Assembly (NCBI GenBank): GCA_002633005.1
Contig: NMRA01000352.1
Location: 340,356-402,355 of the forward strand
DNA from: Phoronis australis
Lineage: Eukaryota > Phoronida > Phoronidae
DNA: 62,000 bases
Direction: 5' to 3'
A program made the translations under genes and the position numbers. Positions 34,141-47,551 of the stretch are shown in pieces; position 1 is the first letter of the stretch, and the number at the start of each line of letters is the position of its first letter. The notes under the pieces are model-generated. The model worked only from the letters and a program-made list of their open reading frames with translations. It ran no database searches and had not been told where the DNA came from.

Positions 34141-35144
34141 GTATTTACCGTTTTTTTATTTTTACATCTGTCGTCTCTCTTCTCTTCCTAAGATTGCCGA
34201 GCCTTAGTTTAGCTTAATAATTTCTGTTGTGTAACGGTGTATTCTCATTGTTTTACATTACACGTTCAATCGGCTTAAATTTCATTTACATTTTCTCCTT
34301 TTTCTTAGAATTCTCTGTTTCGCTGGTGCTTCACGGGTTCCTGGTTTCTCTAATCAAAACGTACCCTTAGCTAAGATTTACGATTGCTCAAAGATTTGAC
34401 CAGTTAAGCACCAGCCATTTAGATTTGACTTTCTGTTCCATTTTGATGTTGTGTGTGTCCTGTGTTGTAACTGCTGTTCTGTGCTGGTTATTACCAACGC
34501 CACAACTGATCCCCTGGTGAGATTTTGTTTCCATGGTGATTGGTAATCCATGGTAATCGCCTCTCTTTCAGTTTGGTCATGTGACGCCCCTTTGCCAAGG
34601 TGACAAGCCGACGTGAATGGTGTGTACATCACCTTTTGGCTATGCCAAAGACTAACACACTAACCCGCTTTGATACCCTTTCTAAGTACTCATAAACAAT
34701 GTGGTGGTGTAAACCTTGAGAGTAGGAAACTTGACTTGGATTTCAGATTTTTTGAGTGAATGTTCGCCAACTGGTGTGCTCGCATTTTCATACTGCCTTT
34801 TTCAAATTCTTCAGCTATTTTTCGCAAAATAATGGACACAATACTCATTTTTGATTTTTCAAAGTTTGACTGTCGTGCTCAATATTGGTAACTGAAGTTT
34901 TGCAAGGTGACACATGCACAGTAGAGGAAATGAAATGCTGTTGGGGCAAAATTTAAGTATGTTTGAAACCAGAAATTTCCTTTGTTCCCTTTTGTCCAGT
35001 AGTTTTTGCTTTCACACACAGCTTTGGCTGGTGCCACATGGCATTAGCACATCACATCAACTGTCAGTGGTCACTGTTTGATGACCATCTCCATTCTCTG
35101 TCCTTAGGGTTTAAGTGTGAACAAAAATACTGTCAAATTATGAA

Positions 35145-35320
35145 AAAATCACCAAATGAGGTCAGAGTGAGGTGACAAGTAGCACCAGATAAGTGTGCTT
35201 TACTGTATATGCCATCCTAATTTTGAGAAATCGTGGCTTTCACATCAAAGTCGAAGCCTTCAAAAAATGAAGAAATCATCAATACCGGTTATTATTTTTT
35301 CAAAAATTAGATTGTACTTT
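35145..35320 (-). mobile_element. MITE-like repeat, family A, reverse-orientation copy
   Basis: Read on the minus strand it has TTTTTTGAAGGCTT, then TTATCTGGTGCTACTTGTCA and CATTTGGTGATTTTTTC, the same order of words as the plus-strand copies. Confidence 0.4.
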
Positions 35321-36119
35321 ATATGACAATTTGCTCATTTATTTATCAAAAATATAAACATCACAGAGAATTCTGTTTTTTGTTGAGAGCCTTATTAACT
35401 TTTGAATTGTCTCTTCTCTTGTCTATCTCGCACAGTCAAAAACTTTTCATCAAGACTAGTGCATTTCCAAAGTCAGCCATTTTTGAATCAATTTTTTGTG
35501 CCACTTTCTAGCATTCTCAACTATTCTCGAGCAGAGAAGAGATCCCATGGTGCAGTCTCAAGATGTGTGCACATTTTGTTGATGATCCTGATATTGAAAT
35601 TCATAACTTAGCTTTTTATCTTTGAGTTGAGCCTGAGCCGTCAACTTAATTTAGATCACTTTCTGGTGTGAAGTTGCTCTCAAAGTGTTCTTACTCAGAT
35701 GAGGAATGATTTCTGAGCTATGGAAGAGCTACCAGCTTGCTAGTGATTGAGACTGCTCTACGTATAAATGCAATAACAAACTGTTTGTTCTTGCCAAGCT
35801 CAGGAATGGTTTCTTATCTGAGTAACGGACAACCAATTCTTTTGCAGTAAGTGTCCAAATTAAAAAATTAGTTTTTTAAGAGAGGCCGTTTCATAGCCGC
35901 TTTAAGCGTCTTCCATCTTTGTGACCAAAACAAGCGTTGAAAGCCAAACACGTGACTAATGTACTGACACTGTCAGGCGAAAGCAGAGCCAAACTCCGTT
36001 GCGGGAGACTTGCTTTCTTTGCGTGTCACTAGTTTACACCACCAACCTTAACTGCTGACTAGAGCACAGTTGAACACGATTTCCTTTCTACTCCCAGCTA
36101 CTCTCTGCATTATTAATAC

Positions 36120-36580
36120 GCATCGCTTGTTCCAGGCACTAATGACTTGTCACTCTTGAAATTGGCTCAGTTTTACTGAGCATGGTTGGCCGTGGGAAGT
36201 CAATTTTTTCCCTGGGGGTTCGCAATTTTGGCTCATTTGCCTAGCTGCGCCAAGCAGTCATTAGGGCGATTATGCTGCTGGATTGTGTTTTTGAGATGAC
36301 TAAATTTGTGTTTATCTGGCAATCTCCCTGGCTGTCATTTCTCATTACTGGACAGGATTCTCTTGAATATTTATACGACCATGCTTGAGGCGATCTAAAA
36401 CACTCGAGTGAAAAATACTTCGTTCATCTCTCCCTCTTTCTCGAAAGCCACGCTGAGCCGGCTGTAATTGTTCTCAGCAGAGATTTTGCCGTGGCATGCA
36501 AATTTAGACATGATTAAACTCGGAATTTCTTGACAATTTTGTCTTATAGTTTGATTTAATTTGCATCTGGAGTGTTTTGA
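36120..36580. promoter_or_regulatory. Intronic block with two inverted POU octamers, enhancer candidate
   Basis: ATGCAAAT at 36496-36503 and its complement ATTTGCAT at 36559-36566 flank a stretch with AGACATGATTAAACTC. Upstream lie GTCATTAGGGCGATTATG (homeodomain-like) and GGCTCATTTGCCTAGCTGCG. No microsatellite or MITE sequence. POU/Sox/homeodomain combinations are common in neural enhancers, and onecut genes are expressed in neurons in many animals, hence the inference. Confidence 0.3.
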
Positions 36581-37988
36581 CTTGATTGCTATGCAGCGAC
36601 TTGCATTTGTCTAGTACAAATTAGTTATACACCTTCACTAAAGTCTTGTTAAGATTTTAATGCCGAGATGCATGTTTTTTTGGCATGTTTTGACAACTAG
36701 TGCAGTTTTGTTACTGCTGTCTTCTTTGGCTCACCGAGTAGTTCAGCATGCAATCTCCCAGTGATTCTACACAACTTTCCCTGTTTTGCCTATCTACTCC
36801 GTTGAAAGCATAAGGATCTCTTGCCTGTATCTCTGACGTTCCCTCGAGAGCCAGTTTGTTGTGGTTGGCTCGCGTTCTCCATTAAAGCCTGGTGTTATCA
36901 GAGCTCGTGTTTGGAGCTCTGTATTGTGTCACTGTAGGGCTGGTAGAATTTTTAAGTTAAACTACTTGAGGCAATTTGTGAATAACCAGTGAACAACAGG
37001 GACCCACTTGGGTCAGTAAAGATAGTTGTATGTTAGATTTTTGGTGTCACACAAGCTTTCTGTATAGCTAATGAAGCTGATTGTCCAGTGTAGGTATAGA
37101 GTAACAGGCGTTTAGACACTTTCAGATAACGGGTAACAACGAAACACATTTCGTCGCTACAGTAGAGTACTTGGGAAGACGTTTAGCACCACTTGCAGGT
37201 CGCTCCTGTGATTTAGATGTTGCGGGATTTCACAACATTTTTTATCAATTCGCTCCAATCGCCATGACATCAAAATAAAAGCTATTTTGCCAATGCCTTT
37301 AAATCGAAATGTTCTTGGCCGAATGAGTGAGAGAATCATTAACTAGTAAAGTTTGTATTGTCACTTGGTCCTGATCGAGTGTTCAAATCTCACTCACACG
37401 TCAACAGAAACCATTTTGTCTCATTAAAATTTTGTTTACGAAAATACAGTATGTAACTATGAAGATGTTAAATACAGTAGTCACTGCGATTGCTTTTTTT
37501 CAACACCAGTAAGCATTCGAGCTTTGGTTTTCCAATTATGAATCGCCATAGTGGTACGCGTTCACCTTTCTAATTAATTGAAACATCAGTCATAAATCTG
37601 ACCGTCTTTCCCCGTAATACCATGACAAGAAGTGCGCATTAGTAATTCCAGCATAATTGTTGCCTAATTGTCCACAAGCTTCTAATTGCGAATAGAGGTT
37701 GTGAAGTGTTCTGTACTAATGCGGTTTCTCGAAGGCGTCTTGGAATCTATCTCTGCGTGGCTGTGCGTGTGAGCCGAGATTTCACATTGATGGTTTCATG
37801 ATGTGAATGTGTGGTTGAAAACAGGTTTTTGCTGTCAAGAATTTGATACAAAAGCTTTGGAGGCTTTCAGAAAGCAGCGTCTTTTTATTATGGTGACTTG
37901 CGGTCCAGTTGCTGTTCTGAGCACGGTTTATCAAAGGTTTTTAATCTGGTCTTGGGTAAGACGGTCATAATTTGGATTTTAATGTGTA

Positions 37989-38032
37989 CAGTTCATTAAG
38001 GATATGTGAACAGCTCATTAAGGATATGTGCA
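37989..38032 (+). repeat. 22-bp tandem duplication
   Basis: CAGTTCATTAAGGATATGTG plus AA, then CAGCTCATTAAGGATATGTG plus CA. Confidence 0.9.
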
Positions 38033-39117
38033 ACTTGATGGACAAGTGTGCGCTTTTAGTCAAACATCTGCAAAACTTAGGTTATAACTCAAAAATGTAT
38101 GTATTTTTCTAAGTGTAAAGCCTGAAGAATTTAATTTCCGACTCTTTACCAATTTGTCAGTATTAATTGGGTCATGTGACAATGTCATAAAAGAATGGTT
38201 CATTAATAGTAAAACAGCAGTGTCAATAACATGTTCAAATTTTATTTGATGTAAATGTTCAAGATGAGGTAATCAAAAATGCTGTTACAGTTTTAAAAAA
38301 TATTTTGATTTGGTTTCAGGAAACTTGGTTTTTCATGAAAGTCACGAAGTCCTATTTTTAGATAGACACCTCGTCCAAAAGTGGAATGTATCAAAAACAA
38401 TCTCTAACAGCCCAGTATCGGAGATATGATGTTCCAAAGAAAGTTAAATTTGGACATTTTTTCTATCTTTCCACATAATCTTAACTCAGAGACAAGGTGG
38501 AGGCTCTCACATATGGAAATGAAAAATGGTCAACTTCAACGATTATCTCTTGTTAAAAAAAACACAGCGTTGTGTTTACAACAACTTCTGAGTATGACCA
38601 TCTTGTCAACTACGACTTAGGGTACAACATTTAATAAAACTGACCTCTGGCCTGTAGAGTTACTAAACTGTGACCACTTTCCTGACCAGTCGTTCTAAAT
38701 ACGACTGATATTTCTTGTTAATTACGAAAGTCTTCACTTGGCAATTAGTCTCATTGTACCGGTGATTTCTTGCTTGACGGAGCAAGATTTGATTGCAAGT
38801 GCCCGAACAATATCCCACCTATTGTTGTGTTTGTGGCCGTGTTTACCCACCATCGATTCACCTCCGTGGGCCATTCACAGAAGGAATGTGTTTGCTGTAC
38901 GTTGAAACGAGCATTTATGCTCGATGGTCACATTGATTTTTTACTAGCAGAATGTCTCTCAAATTACAGGCTGGCAAAACATTCTCACGTGTGCTCGTTA
39001 AAGCAGTTACGATGTACATTTCGATAACTTAGTGAGCCTGTAAATTCATTTTTTTTGCCTACGAGTGACCGACATAGTACTCAATGGAACGAGCTGCATG
39101 ATTTGTGTATGAACAAT

Positions 39118-39313
39118 ATGTCGCCAATTTTTGTACAAAAATAACTGCCAAAATTACCCTTTCTTCATGTTGTCAAAGGCTTTTAGCAGTGTTGCAAATG
39201 CCTACAGAACTCGGAAACAGTAAACCATTACTTTGATGCTTATTATTGTTCACAAAAAATGATGAAATAAAATTTATCTCCATACTGTGTCATAAATTGA
39301 TGAGGTTTTACTG
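39118..39313 (+). mobile_element. MITE-like repeat, family A copy
   Basis: AACTGCCAAAATTACC, GTCAAAGGCTTTT, then CATACTGTGTCATAAATTGA and TGAGGTTTTACTG. The left terminus is eroded. Confidence 0.55.
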
Positions 39314-40229
39314 TTACAAGGTTGAAGAACTCTTTAATGTTATCACTGTCAAATTCTTGCTTGCCAAACTGTGTTCCCAATTTTTCCAAAAAATAATGTA
39401 ATTGAATTTTTACTTATTCAGCTTTGCGCATATAATGCACTTTTTCACATGAATCGCTACGCGTTATTCATTTCTGTTAAGGATGAGAAACATAGTTCAC
39501 TTGTTAGCCAAGAGCTGACAGAATTGATGGGCTATTTGTAGCAGGGCCAATCGAATTATGTAGCCTGAAATTTGTGCTAGCTTTGTTGCAAAGTTTGAAA
39601 CATCAGTACCACTGTTGCATTCCTCGATTTTGTGTGGGTTTTGTTAAGACAGTAGTTATTTTCCACATTATGGGACACTTGCAGTCTGAGACCCTTATAC
39701 ACAATTTCTCCGATTTCGAAATGGATACGTTGTAAAGAATAGTTGAAATTGAATTGTATGTAGTGGGGAAGTTTAAACGTCAAGAATTAGTGCTTCCATT
39801 GTGTATATCAGCTGTGACACTGTGCGAACTATTGTGTCAACAACTGTTCCACACATGACGTCAAGCACATGTAAAAGCCTTGCTAACAAAAACTAGGAAA
39901 TGGAAGTGAAGAGCTCGCAGGCTTCCAAAAGTCTGCATTAACTCGATACAATAACAACTATTTGTTCGGAACGTTACTTTGTTCGATGTTTTAGCAATTA
40001 CTAGTTCATCTGAAACCTAAGTGATAGCAACTAAAATAAAATAGGACTGTTTATACAATGTTTATGATACTGAGCGCTGTATAGAACTACTAATTGAAGC
40101 CTAGTACCTGCTAAATGATGTTCTTTGTGCAGGTTGTTCTGCATATTTTGTCATGGCAGGCTCACCTATTTGTTGTAAAGTCTTTGAATGATGCAACCTC
40201 TGAATTAATTGGGGCTTCCTTAAAATGAA

Positions 40230-40440
40230 GGTAAAGTCTGAGAAATGTAGGACAAAAGCAATTGCCAAAGTTTACTTTTTTCATATTTCAAAGGCTTATT
40301 AGATTGTTTGAAGTGCCTACAATTTATCAAAACGTCTGATGATGGCTATGAAAAAAACAAAACATTTAATTGGTGTTACTTATCTTTTATGAAAAAATTC
40401 ACTTGTTCATCATACTGTGTTCTAAAATGGTGGGATTGTA
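40230..40440 (+). mobile_element. MITE-like repeat, family A copy
   Basis: GGACAAAAGCAATTGCCAAAG, TTCAAAGGCTTATTAG, TTGGTGTTACTTATCTTTTA, then CATACTGTGTTCTAAAATGG and TGGGATTGTA. Confidence 0.55.
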
Positions 40441-42469
40441 ACGTACAAAAACATTAATTTGCAGATCTTCGGCAAAGAATATTTTCACTTTTCTGATTTT
40501 CTCCCGAACAGCGTTTTGTCAAAGGAACTTTGACAACACACCATACTTGTGTGCTCTTTGAGCGGTTCAAATCAAAAGTGTTTTCCCTTTAAAACCAAGC
40601 TATTAAGAGCGCAAGAACTTTACTTTGCCTTTTACATTAGAGTGGGAGTTGGGCGATTTATTGATCGGACGTTTGGAAAGCATGAAATACCAGCAGTTCT
40701 CAGTGCTAAATCCTCTTTCCTCAGGGGTTAGCTATTTGGTCATGTGTGTATGTGTACATACGGCCTTTCATCATTACCACAGGGAAGAGAGAACCAACGT
40801 CGACAGTACAGCCTGTGGTTTGTGACTCGAATGCCGTGGAATTTGTTTCCAAGTTGGAAATGCCCATGCCAGTAAATAAAAATTGCGGAGACAACAGTCA
40901 CATCTTATAAGCACAGCTTTGGCTACATGCCATGTTATGGCGAATTAACTGAAATAACCTGAAACTGGTAATATGGAAATGCATTTATTGCCTATTTTTT
41001 TACTTTGGCTGAAATGGTTTTATTGAGACTGTTATTAATTTCGGTATTAGACACGGTTTATAATATTTTCTCATAAATAGAAATTTATTTTTGGTGTCTG
41101 CTATATCGTACAATCTAACGTACTACCCGTGTTTTTAACACACACTTTTGTTATGATGTTCAGTAACAGCTTAAGAGTTCAATAGCACATGTGTGATCAC
41201 TCTTACCCAAGTTCGTATCAAGTTCAGAGACTGTCGTGTACGCAAATATGCCAGGTGACTCAATTGTCAGCTTGCTATCTACACCCTCTTGCCAACGATT
41301 ATTAGACCTGACCCAGATACGCAAGTCGTGATTGACCCTGGTGAAATATTAATTTGCACTAGAAATGTTTATCTCGTCATTGACGTTGTTGAGGTTTTTC
41401 AATATGATCAATGTCCTAACACACTCCCCCACACAGCCGGCCTTCAAAATATTTAGATTTAGTGTCATCAATAAATTGACGTTTTTCACTAAATAAATCC
41501 AGCAGACAGCAGGCGTACTACATTGATCTGAACAGTCTAGGCTCAAGTCAGTGGTTACAGAGGCAGGTATTTCCCCATTTCTCCGTTGGATTGTCCTTGG
41601 CTGTGGAGGCCATTTCAAGACTATCTACAGCATAGTTTAGTATATGTATTTAGCTGTCAAGATTTATGCTGTGGGACATTGTTTTCAACTCTGGTGTAGT
41701 TCGAGTTTTTGTCGATGCAAGGATGCAAGTTGTTCTGGCTGCAATATTCGAGAGCTATATCACTGGCCATTTCATCAGCTTGCCTTAACTTGGTCTCTAA
41801 TCCCCCACTTACTGGCCAAGACCATGTTAGCCATTAGTGAACTTCAAATCCATGATCCAGGGCACCATGGTTGGCTGTGTGTTCCCAAGCTCTGGATGGC
41901 GTCACAAGCAGCTTTTACTTGCTGTTGGCTGAGGACTCTCGGTTCTTTTCTGTCGGCATCAAGGACCAATGGCGCTCTTGCCAGTGATGAATCATTGTGC
42001 TGTGAACAGGCACGGCTGTTGTGTTCTCTGGTTGGCATACATTGTTTACACAGGCACTTCATACGCTGTTCCTGCTTTCCATTTCTTCAAGTACATGTAC
42101 CGTCAGCACACATCAGTTTACTTCCCTGTGTAGATATTTTTTCCCTGTTGCGACATTGGCAATGCATGATATTCATTTGAAAAACGAGTTCAGTAATAAT
42201 TGGGCAATATAATTTTTTCTTCAAAGCTGGGTGCAAATTATGAGTTTTCTCTCGTTAAGTGTGTTGTAACCTGAATTGTAATATCTGTCAAGGTACCTAA
42301 TTCATTTGTTCTGGCGGAACTAAACGAATAGGTAGCATTTTGTTCTGATAAGTTCCTGGTTAAACATTTTCCATCTACTTTAATCTAGTAGCCTTTTGGG
42401 TTTGTACTGTTGGTTTTGTGGAGCTTGTCATTGTTCCTGTTTAAACCTGTCACCAACACAGCTTACCTG

Positions 42470-42850
42470 AAGGCCTGGCTCCCCCTGAACAAACACAGGC
42501 CATTATGTTAGTATTGTTGTGTGATTACCTACTCTCAGTGGCCACAAAGCATTGCTGGCCAGCTGAGCTCTGATTGGATGGTTAGGGCCAGGCTGATAGC
42601 AGCTGTCACAGTGGTTTTAATTAGATGCACATATGGAAATGGGCTCCATCTTGATTAGCCAATGTTGGCATAATACAGCGTCCACTTGACTAACTAAAGG
42701 AATTCAAGTGTTGCAAGTCCTTCAAAACTGTCACCTTGGCCTCTCTTGAAGCCGGTCTGTTTAAACTCACAGTCCTCTCTAGAAACAATGGCAGCCAGAG
42801 CAGGAAGGGATCAGAGGGATTTCTATCGCCGTGGCAACCAATTTAGTAGA
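42470..42850. promoter_or_regulatory. Repeat-poor intronic block, enhancer candidate
   Basis: Contains TTTTAATTAGATG, TTGATTAGCCAATG, a Sox-like GAACAAACACAGG and AACAATGGCAGCC in about 380 bp of mixed composition. No ORF of note. Confidence 0.25.
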
Positions 42851-44569
42851 TCCTTTGAGAGCTGGCTAGCTTAAGTTGATTGGCCTCAATTCATGTGTAA
42901 TTTAAGTGCTCTGTTTTCGGTCAAAGGGAACAAAATGAAATAAAATCAGGTGCTAGTTAGCTTTGACACTTAATGCCAATCCACATGTCCACATAATCAC
43001 ATTCACCTTAATCTGTATCTTGTTATTTGTGGTCCTTGGCTGAAAGTTCGAAGGTCACCTTGGTCGATGTATAGTATGTAGCATTTTCTTGTTGAACGGG
43101 TCTCTTAACCAGTCATGTGAAAATAAATAAACATTTTTTTGTGAAATTTAAAAAGTAAGTGCTAGTGAGATTGCAATGTTAAAAATGTATCGTTTTCCAT
43201 GATCTTTATAAAGTGATTTGCAGTTGTGGTCTCGGGTATTAGTTGAGAAATCCTCTCTCAATTTTGCCATCCCGTATAACCAATCATATGTCCATGTGTA
43301 ATTAATCCATTGACATCTTTTCCATTTTAGTCCAGAGTACCACCTCAGGATTTCAAGGATCTCTTCCCTATCAATGTAAGTGATGATGAACTGGCGTGGC
43401 AAAAGGGTGAAAATATGGAGTCTTGCAAAATCTGACCCCTGTGAACCACTTCTTATTAGTGTATGGTGTAATAGCGATATTGGCGAATTCATTTGGTGCT
43501 GTTTCGCTTCCCGGCAGTTTTTGTGAAATGCCATATCTGTGTGTTCGAATGATTGAAAATATCGTTTGTAGACTCTAGCTTTGTGTCTTGTTGATTGTTG
43601 TTTTTACAGGATGAAAGAGAACTTTTAAAACGTTAGTGTACAAATTCAAATTCAGTATTCACTGTAGTTATTTCTAAGAAGTCTTAATGCAAACTATCCA
43701 AAATGCAAATGCTGTTGGGGCCACTCTGATTTCCAAACTTGATATTTGCCACTGCCCTCAGTTTCGTAATAGAATTTCCCTTTGCTTTAGTTGAGGACCA
43801 AGATGTGACTGAACGTGCCAGCGTTGCACTTGCAGCGCCGGCACTTTATGACCACTTTTCCTTAATTGGTGTCAGCGATGCATCGACCAGCTATCGATCA
43901 TGGACAACATACTTTCCTTTCACCTATTGTTTAGCGACTTCTCACCCAGCAAGTACTGGTGTATCACCCAGTGCCACCACCCATTGTCCCATAGAAAGCT
44001 AGGGAAACCTGCACAAAAGAACCACACACCCAATGAACATTATTTATCTTTCGCTTGTGTGTGTTTTTCTTAATGCGCCTCATTGTGTACCAACATCAAC
44101 TGCTAATGATTTCTTTTGTGCAATTCCAACTCATGCGCGCTCACAATTCTGTGGGAGTCAATAATGATCACGATCCCCATTTTGACTGTTGGAGGACATT
44201 TTGCGCATACTGGTACCCCATCCAGAGCTTACTGTTCGAGACTTTTTGCACAATTAATTACCCGTGATTTTACAAGCAACTTATAAGTAATAAATAATCT
44301 GTATCCAAAACACGTTTTCATTTTTTTGGGAAATTTAGATGACTAAAGTGTGACGGAATCAGAGGGATTGTGGGCAGGATTGTTGCTGTGTTGCCATCTT
44401 TTGTTGGACAATGCTTTTTTCAATGTTAGTTACAATTTTTCTGTCCATCTTCACCAAGGCATAGGTTCTGGTGACTTACCAAACAGTTCTATGGTGACGC
44501 CCAACAGAACAATTGTGAGCTAACTATTATTAAGTGTTGGCTAAGTAAACACGAGTGACAGGCTGGGCG

Positions 44570-44960
44570 CGTGCCAGTTGTCCTTTTTCTCTGCATTTTG
44601 TTTCAGATTCAGCCATTGTTTCACCCTCCCTCTGTTTACTGTTTATTTCCTGCCATCAATTCCTTGTTTGGCCATTTCAACGTTCGTTTGCGCAGCCATT
44701 ATGAGCAGTGTTGTCAAACTAAATAGCCCACACACTCGGCTGGCACGCGAGCAAACAACGCGCTACTTGCCCGACAATACAGCACTGTTTGCCCTATTCA
44801 TGTATTTTTAATTGAGGACATTCAGTTAGGTTTCACGTTTGTCAGCGCGGCTGTTGATGCAACTGTCAGCTGCTTTTTTATTCAAAACTGAGGTGGCCAT
44901 TCACAGCGGAGCACTCTGCAACATTTATCACGTCATTGCTGATGTTTAAGGTCCACATGT
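44570..44960. promoter_or_regulatory. Intronic block with adjacent FOX sites, enhancer candidate
   Basis: TGTTTAC (44633-44639) directly abuts TGTTTAT (44640-44646), two FOX-class consensus sites in tandem. Nearby are CCATTGTTTC, GCAGCCATTATGAG and TTTTTAATTGAGG. HNF6/ONECUT and FOXA factors are known to cross-regulate in vertebrate endoderm. Whether that applies here is inference. Confidence 0.3.
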
Positions 44961-47267
44961 CGAGTTCTACACAAATAAGCTGTTGACTTTGCCAAATGTT
45001 CTGGCCAGGGTATGTCATGTTCCAGCGCTCCACTGTCGTGTGTTACCGCATGCTCATGGAAACACACGGTAGATGAAACTGTGCATTGAAGCCTTTTAGG
45101 TGCAAGGCGTTAGATTTTTCTGAAACTGAGTAGCTTTGTGAATTTGAAGTAGGCCGCAAAGTAGTAAATGTTCGTTCCACGACAGCAGCTTACAAAGCCC
45201 ATTTTGTTCTCTTCCATTTTCATACAACTTGGATTGCCTGAGAATAGAAATTTGCTTGTCTGTCTGACTAGAATGTGTAAAGCAATGTGTGCAGACAGAG
45301 TTTTAATTAGTAGTTACAGGTGTTCACCTGGAGATTGTGTTTATGCTCTCTGCCCTAGTTTGGGAAATCGTGTGTTAAACACATGGTGAAGAATTAAATT
45401 GTTTTTGGAACGAATCATTCTGGCCAGGTTCTTCTTAAAAGTGCTATCGAAAGCAACCCTGGCCACAGATCTGTTGTTTCATTTTGATAACCAAAATCTG
45501 GCAGTAGCTTGATTAGCCATTGTCGAGTTGACCGAGCTGTTACTTTGTGTTGTGCATATGAGAATTCTCAACGAGGTTACAGTAATGTTCCTCCAGAACC
45601 TCACATTACACTCGGGGTCCCTGGACTAATAAACATAAAATGTGCATTATGTAATGTGGACTTTTTAATCAGTCTTTATGAACCATGGCCACAGACGTCA
45701 TATTTCCAGTGCATTCTCCAGGTGTAAAATTATTACTTACATTGTTCTGGGTCAAGAATTAGGAATTTCCCTTTTTTCGCAAAGCTCTCCATCTGTAGCA
45801 AAAGGAACGTTAACTAGTTCAATGTGCTATATTACACATTATCTAAACCGAGTGCCCGGGAGTCGTGTCAAGTATTTCCCTTTCTCTCATTTCCGTTCGT
45901 AATCTCGTCACTCTACTCTCTTTACTGACACAAGGAAATGGTGAATCTTTAAACAGATTTCTTCTCACACCGATGACACCACTCATTTCCACGGTAATTC
46001 GTTATTACCATGCTCTAGTTGTATTGCAGCTTGCCATACATCAACCAGTGCTCTGCATAGGCTCTAAAAGAACTACAGTTAATTGGAATGAATGTTGAAC
46101 AATTTCCAATGAAATGTTCTTTGAAAGCAGCTAGTCACTTTTCAATGAGGTTGTAAGCCCAACCAGCTAATTCTTAAAAAAGAAGCTTGTTTAAACAGCG
46201 TTACTGCACCCTCAACCAGCGTAAACATCACGAGAATGCCCACAAAGTAACAACTGCTGGTAACTGTTGTCTATAGTGCTATCACAAAAATAAATTTTGT
46301 AGCAAACAAAGTGACGGATTAAATGGCACTGTTGACACTGTTGATCAAATACTGCTGAAGTTCTTTAAAAATTGACAGAACTGAGTTCTGAATTCATTTA
46401 GCAAAAATGACTTGGCAAACCTTTTTCATCCCCCTTCTCCGTTGTCTTTATAATTTCCACGAAACTGGACGACTGCGATGATGTATTACCATTTGTTAAA
46501 GTACAGGGGAGGTATTCTTCATTAGCCATGGCTCGATTTTCAAACGCAGTGAACTCTTGGGAATTCTATCTCCTCTGCTTGTTTCACTTTTCATGCTGCT
46601 GGGGTTTTACAAAATTATTAACTCGAAAGTTGCCGTTGTGAAGTGCTTGTATTGAATGTTTATTGCTTCTGCATGTTTTCAATGTTTTGTAACTCTTGTG
46701 TTGTTCTCTATGAGAAAGCATGTGATTTCTTCCATCAGAAAATGGAATTAATACTCCTGTCACTGTGACAGTGTTGAACAATCATTCATGTGTAAACGTG
46801 GTACTAGTCAAGAATAAATTTCAGATCGAAATTCACAAACCAAAAACATGCATGTCGCTGTGCTTATGATGCACATCAAAATTGTCGAGACAAAATTATC
46901 TGGAATTGCCCATCGTACATGACGAAATCGTCGTCCAAGTATGCTTTCCTCATGACCGAGAACAAAGGAGAGTTACAGAGAAGTTAGTAAGGTGTCTAAG
47001 CCATTTTGTAGTTAGAATTTTGCGGCTGCAATTGCCATTTCCAGCCATTGTTGTTGTTGTTAACAGAATTGAGGGTCATGACAGGGAAATCGTATTTTGT
47101 CTCCTTACTTTTGCCTTGTACTGTGTCTCAATAGTTGCTAAAAGGAAGCAAAGGATTTCTCACCAGTTCGGAGATTAAATTCGCTACGGTAACTGATTAG
47201 CAATTAAAAAGTGTGCCCTTTGTTGGCCGACAAGCAAGCTATGAATGTTATTTTCGTATTTTTCCAG

Positions 47268-47551
47268 CGTGCAAGAGAAAAGAGCTTGATCAGTCAGAAG
47301 GAGACCAGAAAACGTCGAAGAAGCCGCGTCTGGTCTTCACAGACATCCAGCGCCGGACGCTACACGCCATCTTCAAGGAGACCAAAAGACCGTCGAAGGA
47401 AATGCAATCTACAATAGCCCAGCAACTTGGGCTAGAGGTGACGACCGTCGCCAACTTTTTCATGAACGCTCGCCGCAGGTCACTGGACAAATGGAAGGAT
47501 GAGGAGGGTAACAATAATCGCACGTCTGCCGTACAGGCCAGCAAAAGTTAA
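47268..47551 (+). CDS. onecut: ONECUT-class transcription factor, exon 2 (homeodomain and C-terminus)
   Basis: The acceptor ATTTTTCCAG ends at 47267. The exon completes codon 325 (Ala) and continues CKRKELDQ, a short basic linker (SKKPRLVFTD) and the homeodomain at about residues 341-400, then a 18-residue polar tail and TAA at 47549-47551. In the recognition helix VANFFMNARRRSLDKW, the residue at homeodomain position 48 is Phe (not Trp) and position 50 is Met, with Asn 51 and Arg 53 retained. This Phe48-Met50 pair is the diagnostic combination of the ONECUT class. The full protein from exons 1 and 2 is 418 residues, slightly shorter than vertebrate ONECUT1, mainly for lack of the poly-His runs. 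Exon 2 sequence in the domain is close to vertebrate members; the C-terminal tail is not. Confidence 0.97.

Larger units (their letters stand above)
20300..47267 (+). other. onecut: Large phase-1 intron of onecut (26,968 bp)
   Basis: Donor GTAAGT at 20300 and acceptor TTTTTCCAG ending 47267. The break falls between the CUT-domain end (LRLA) and ACKRKE, the same place as in vertebrate ONECUT genes. The intron carries a candidate 42-nt cassette exon, MITE-like repeats, microsatellites and several repeat-poor blocks. Apart from features listed separately I see no gene inside. Confidence 0.9.

Noticed and set aside
41644-42180. 178-codon plus-strand ORF in the onecut intron
   Set aside because: Leu/Cys/His-rich with no recognisable motif, no consensus splice sites framing it, and low-complexity Ser/Leu runs. 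Long enough to note but consistent with chance in 27 kb of intron.
43148-43534. 128-codon minus-strand ORF in the onecut intron
   Set aside because: No domain, no splice framing. Two GTAAGT hexamers lie nearby on the opposite strand, but neither bounds an open frame in phase.
46882-47178. 98-codon plus-strand ORF just upstream of exon 2
   Set aside because: Ends 89 bp before the real acceptor, no domain, composition typical of translated intron.
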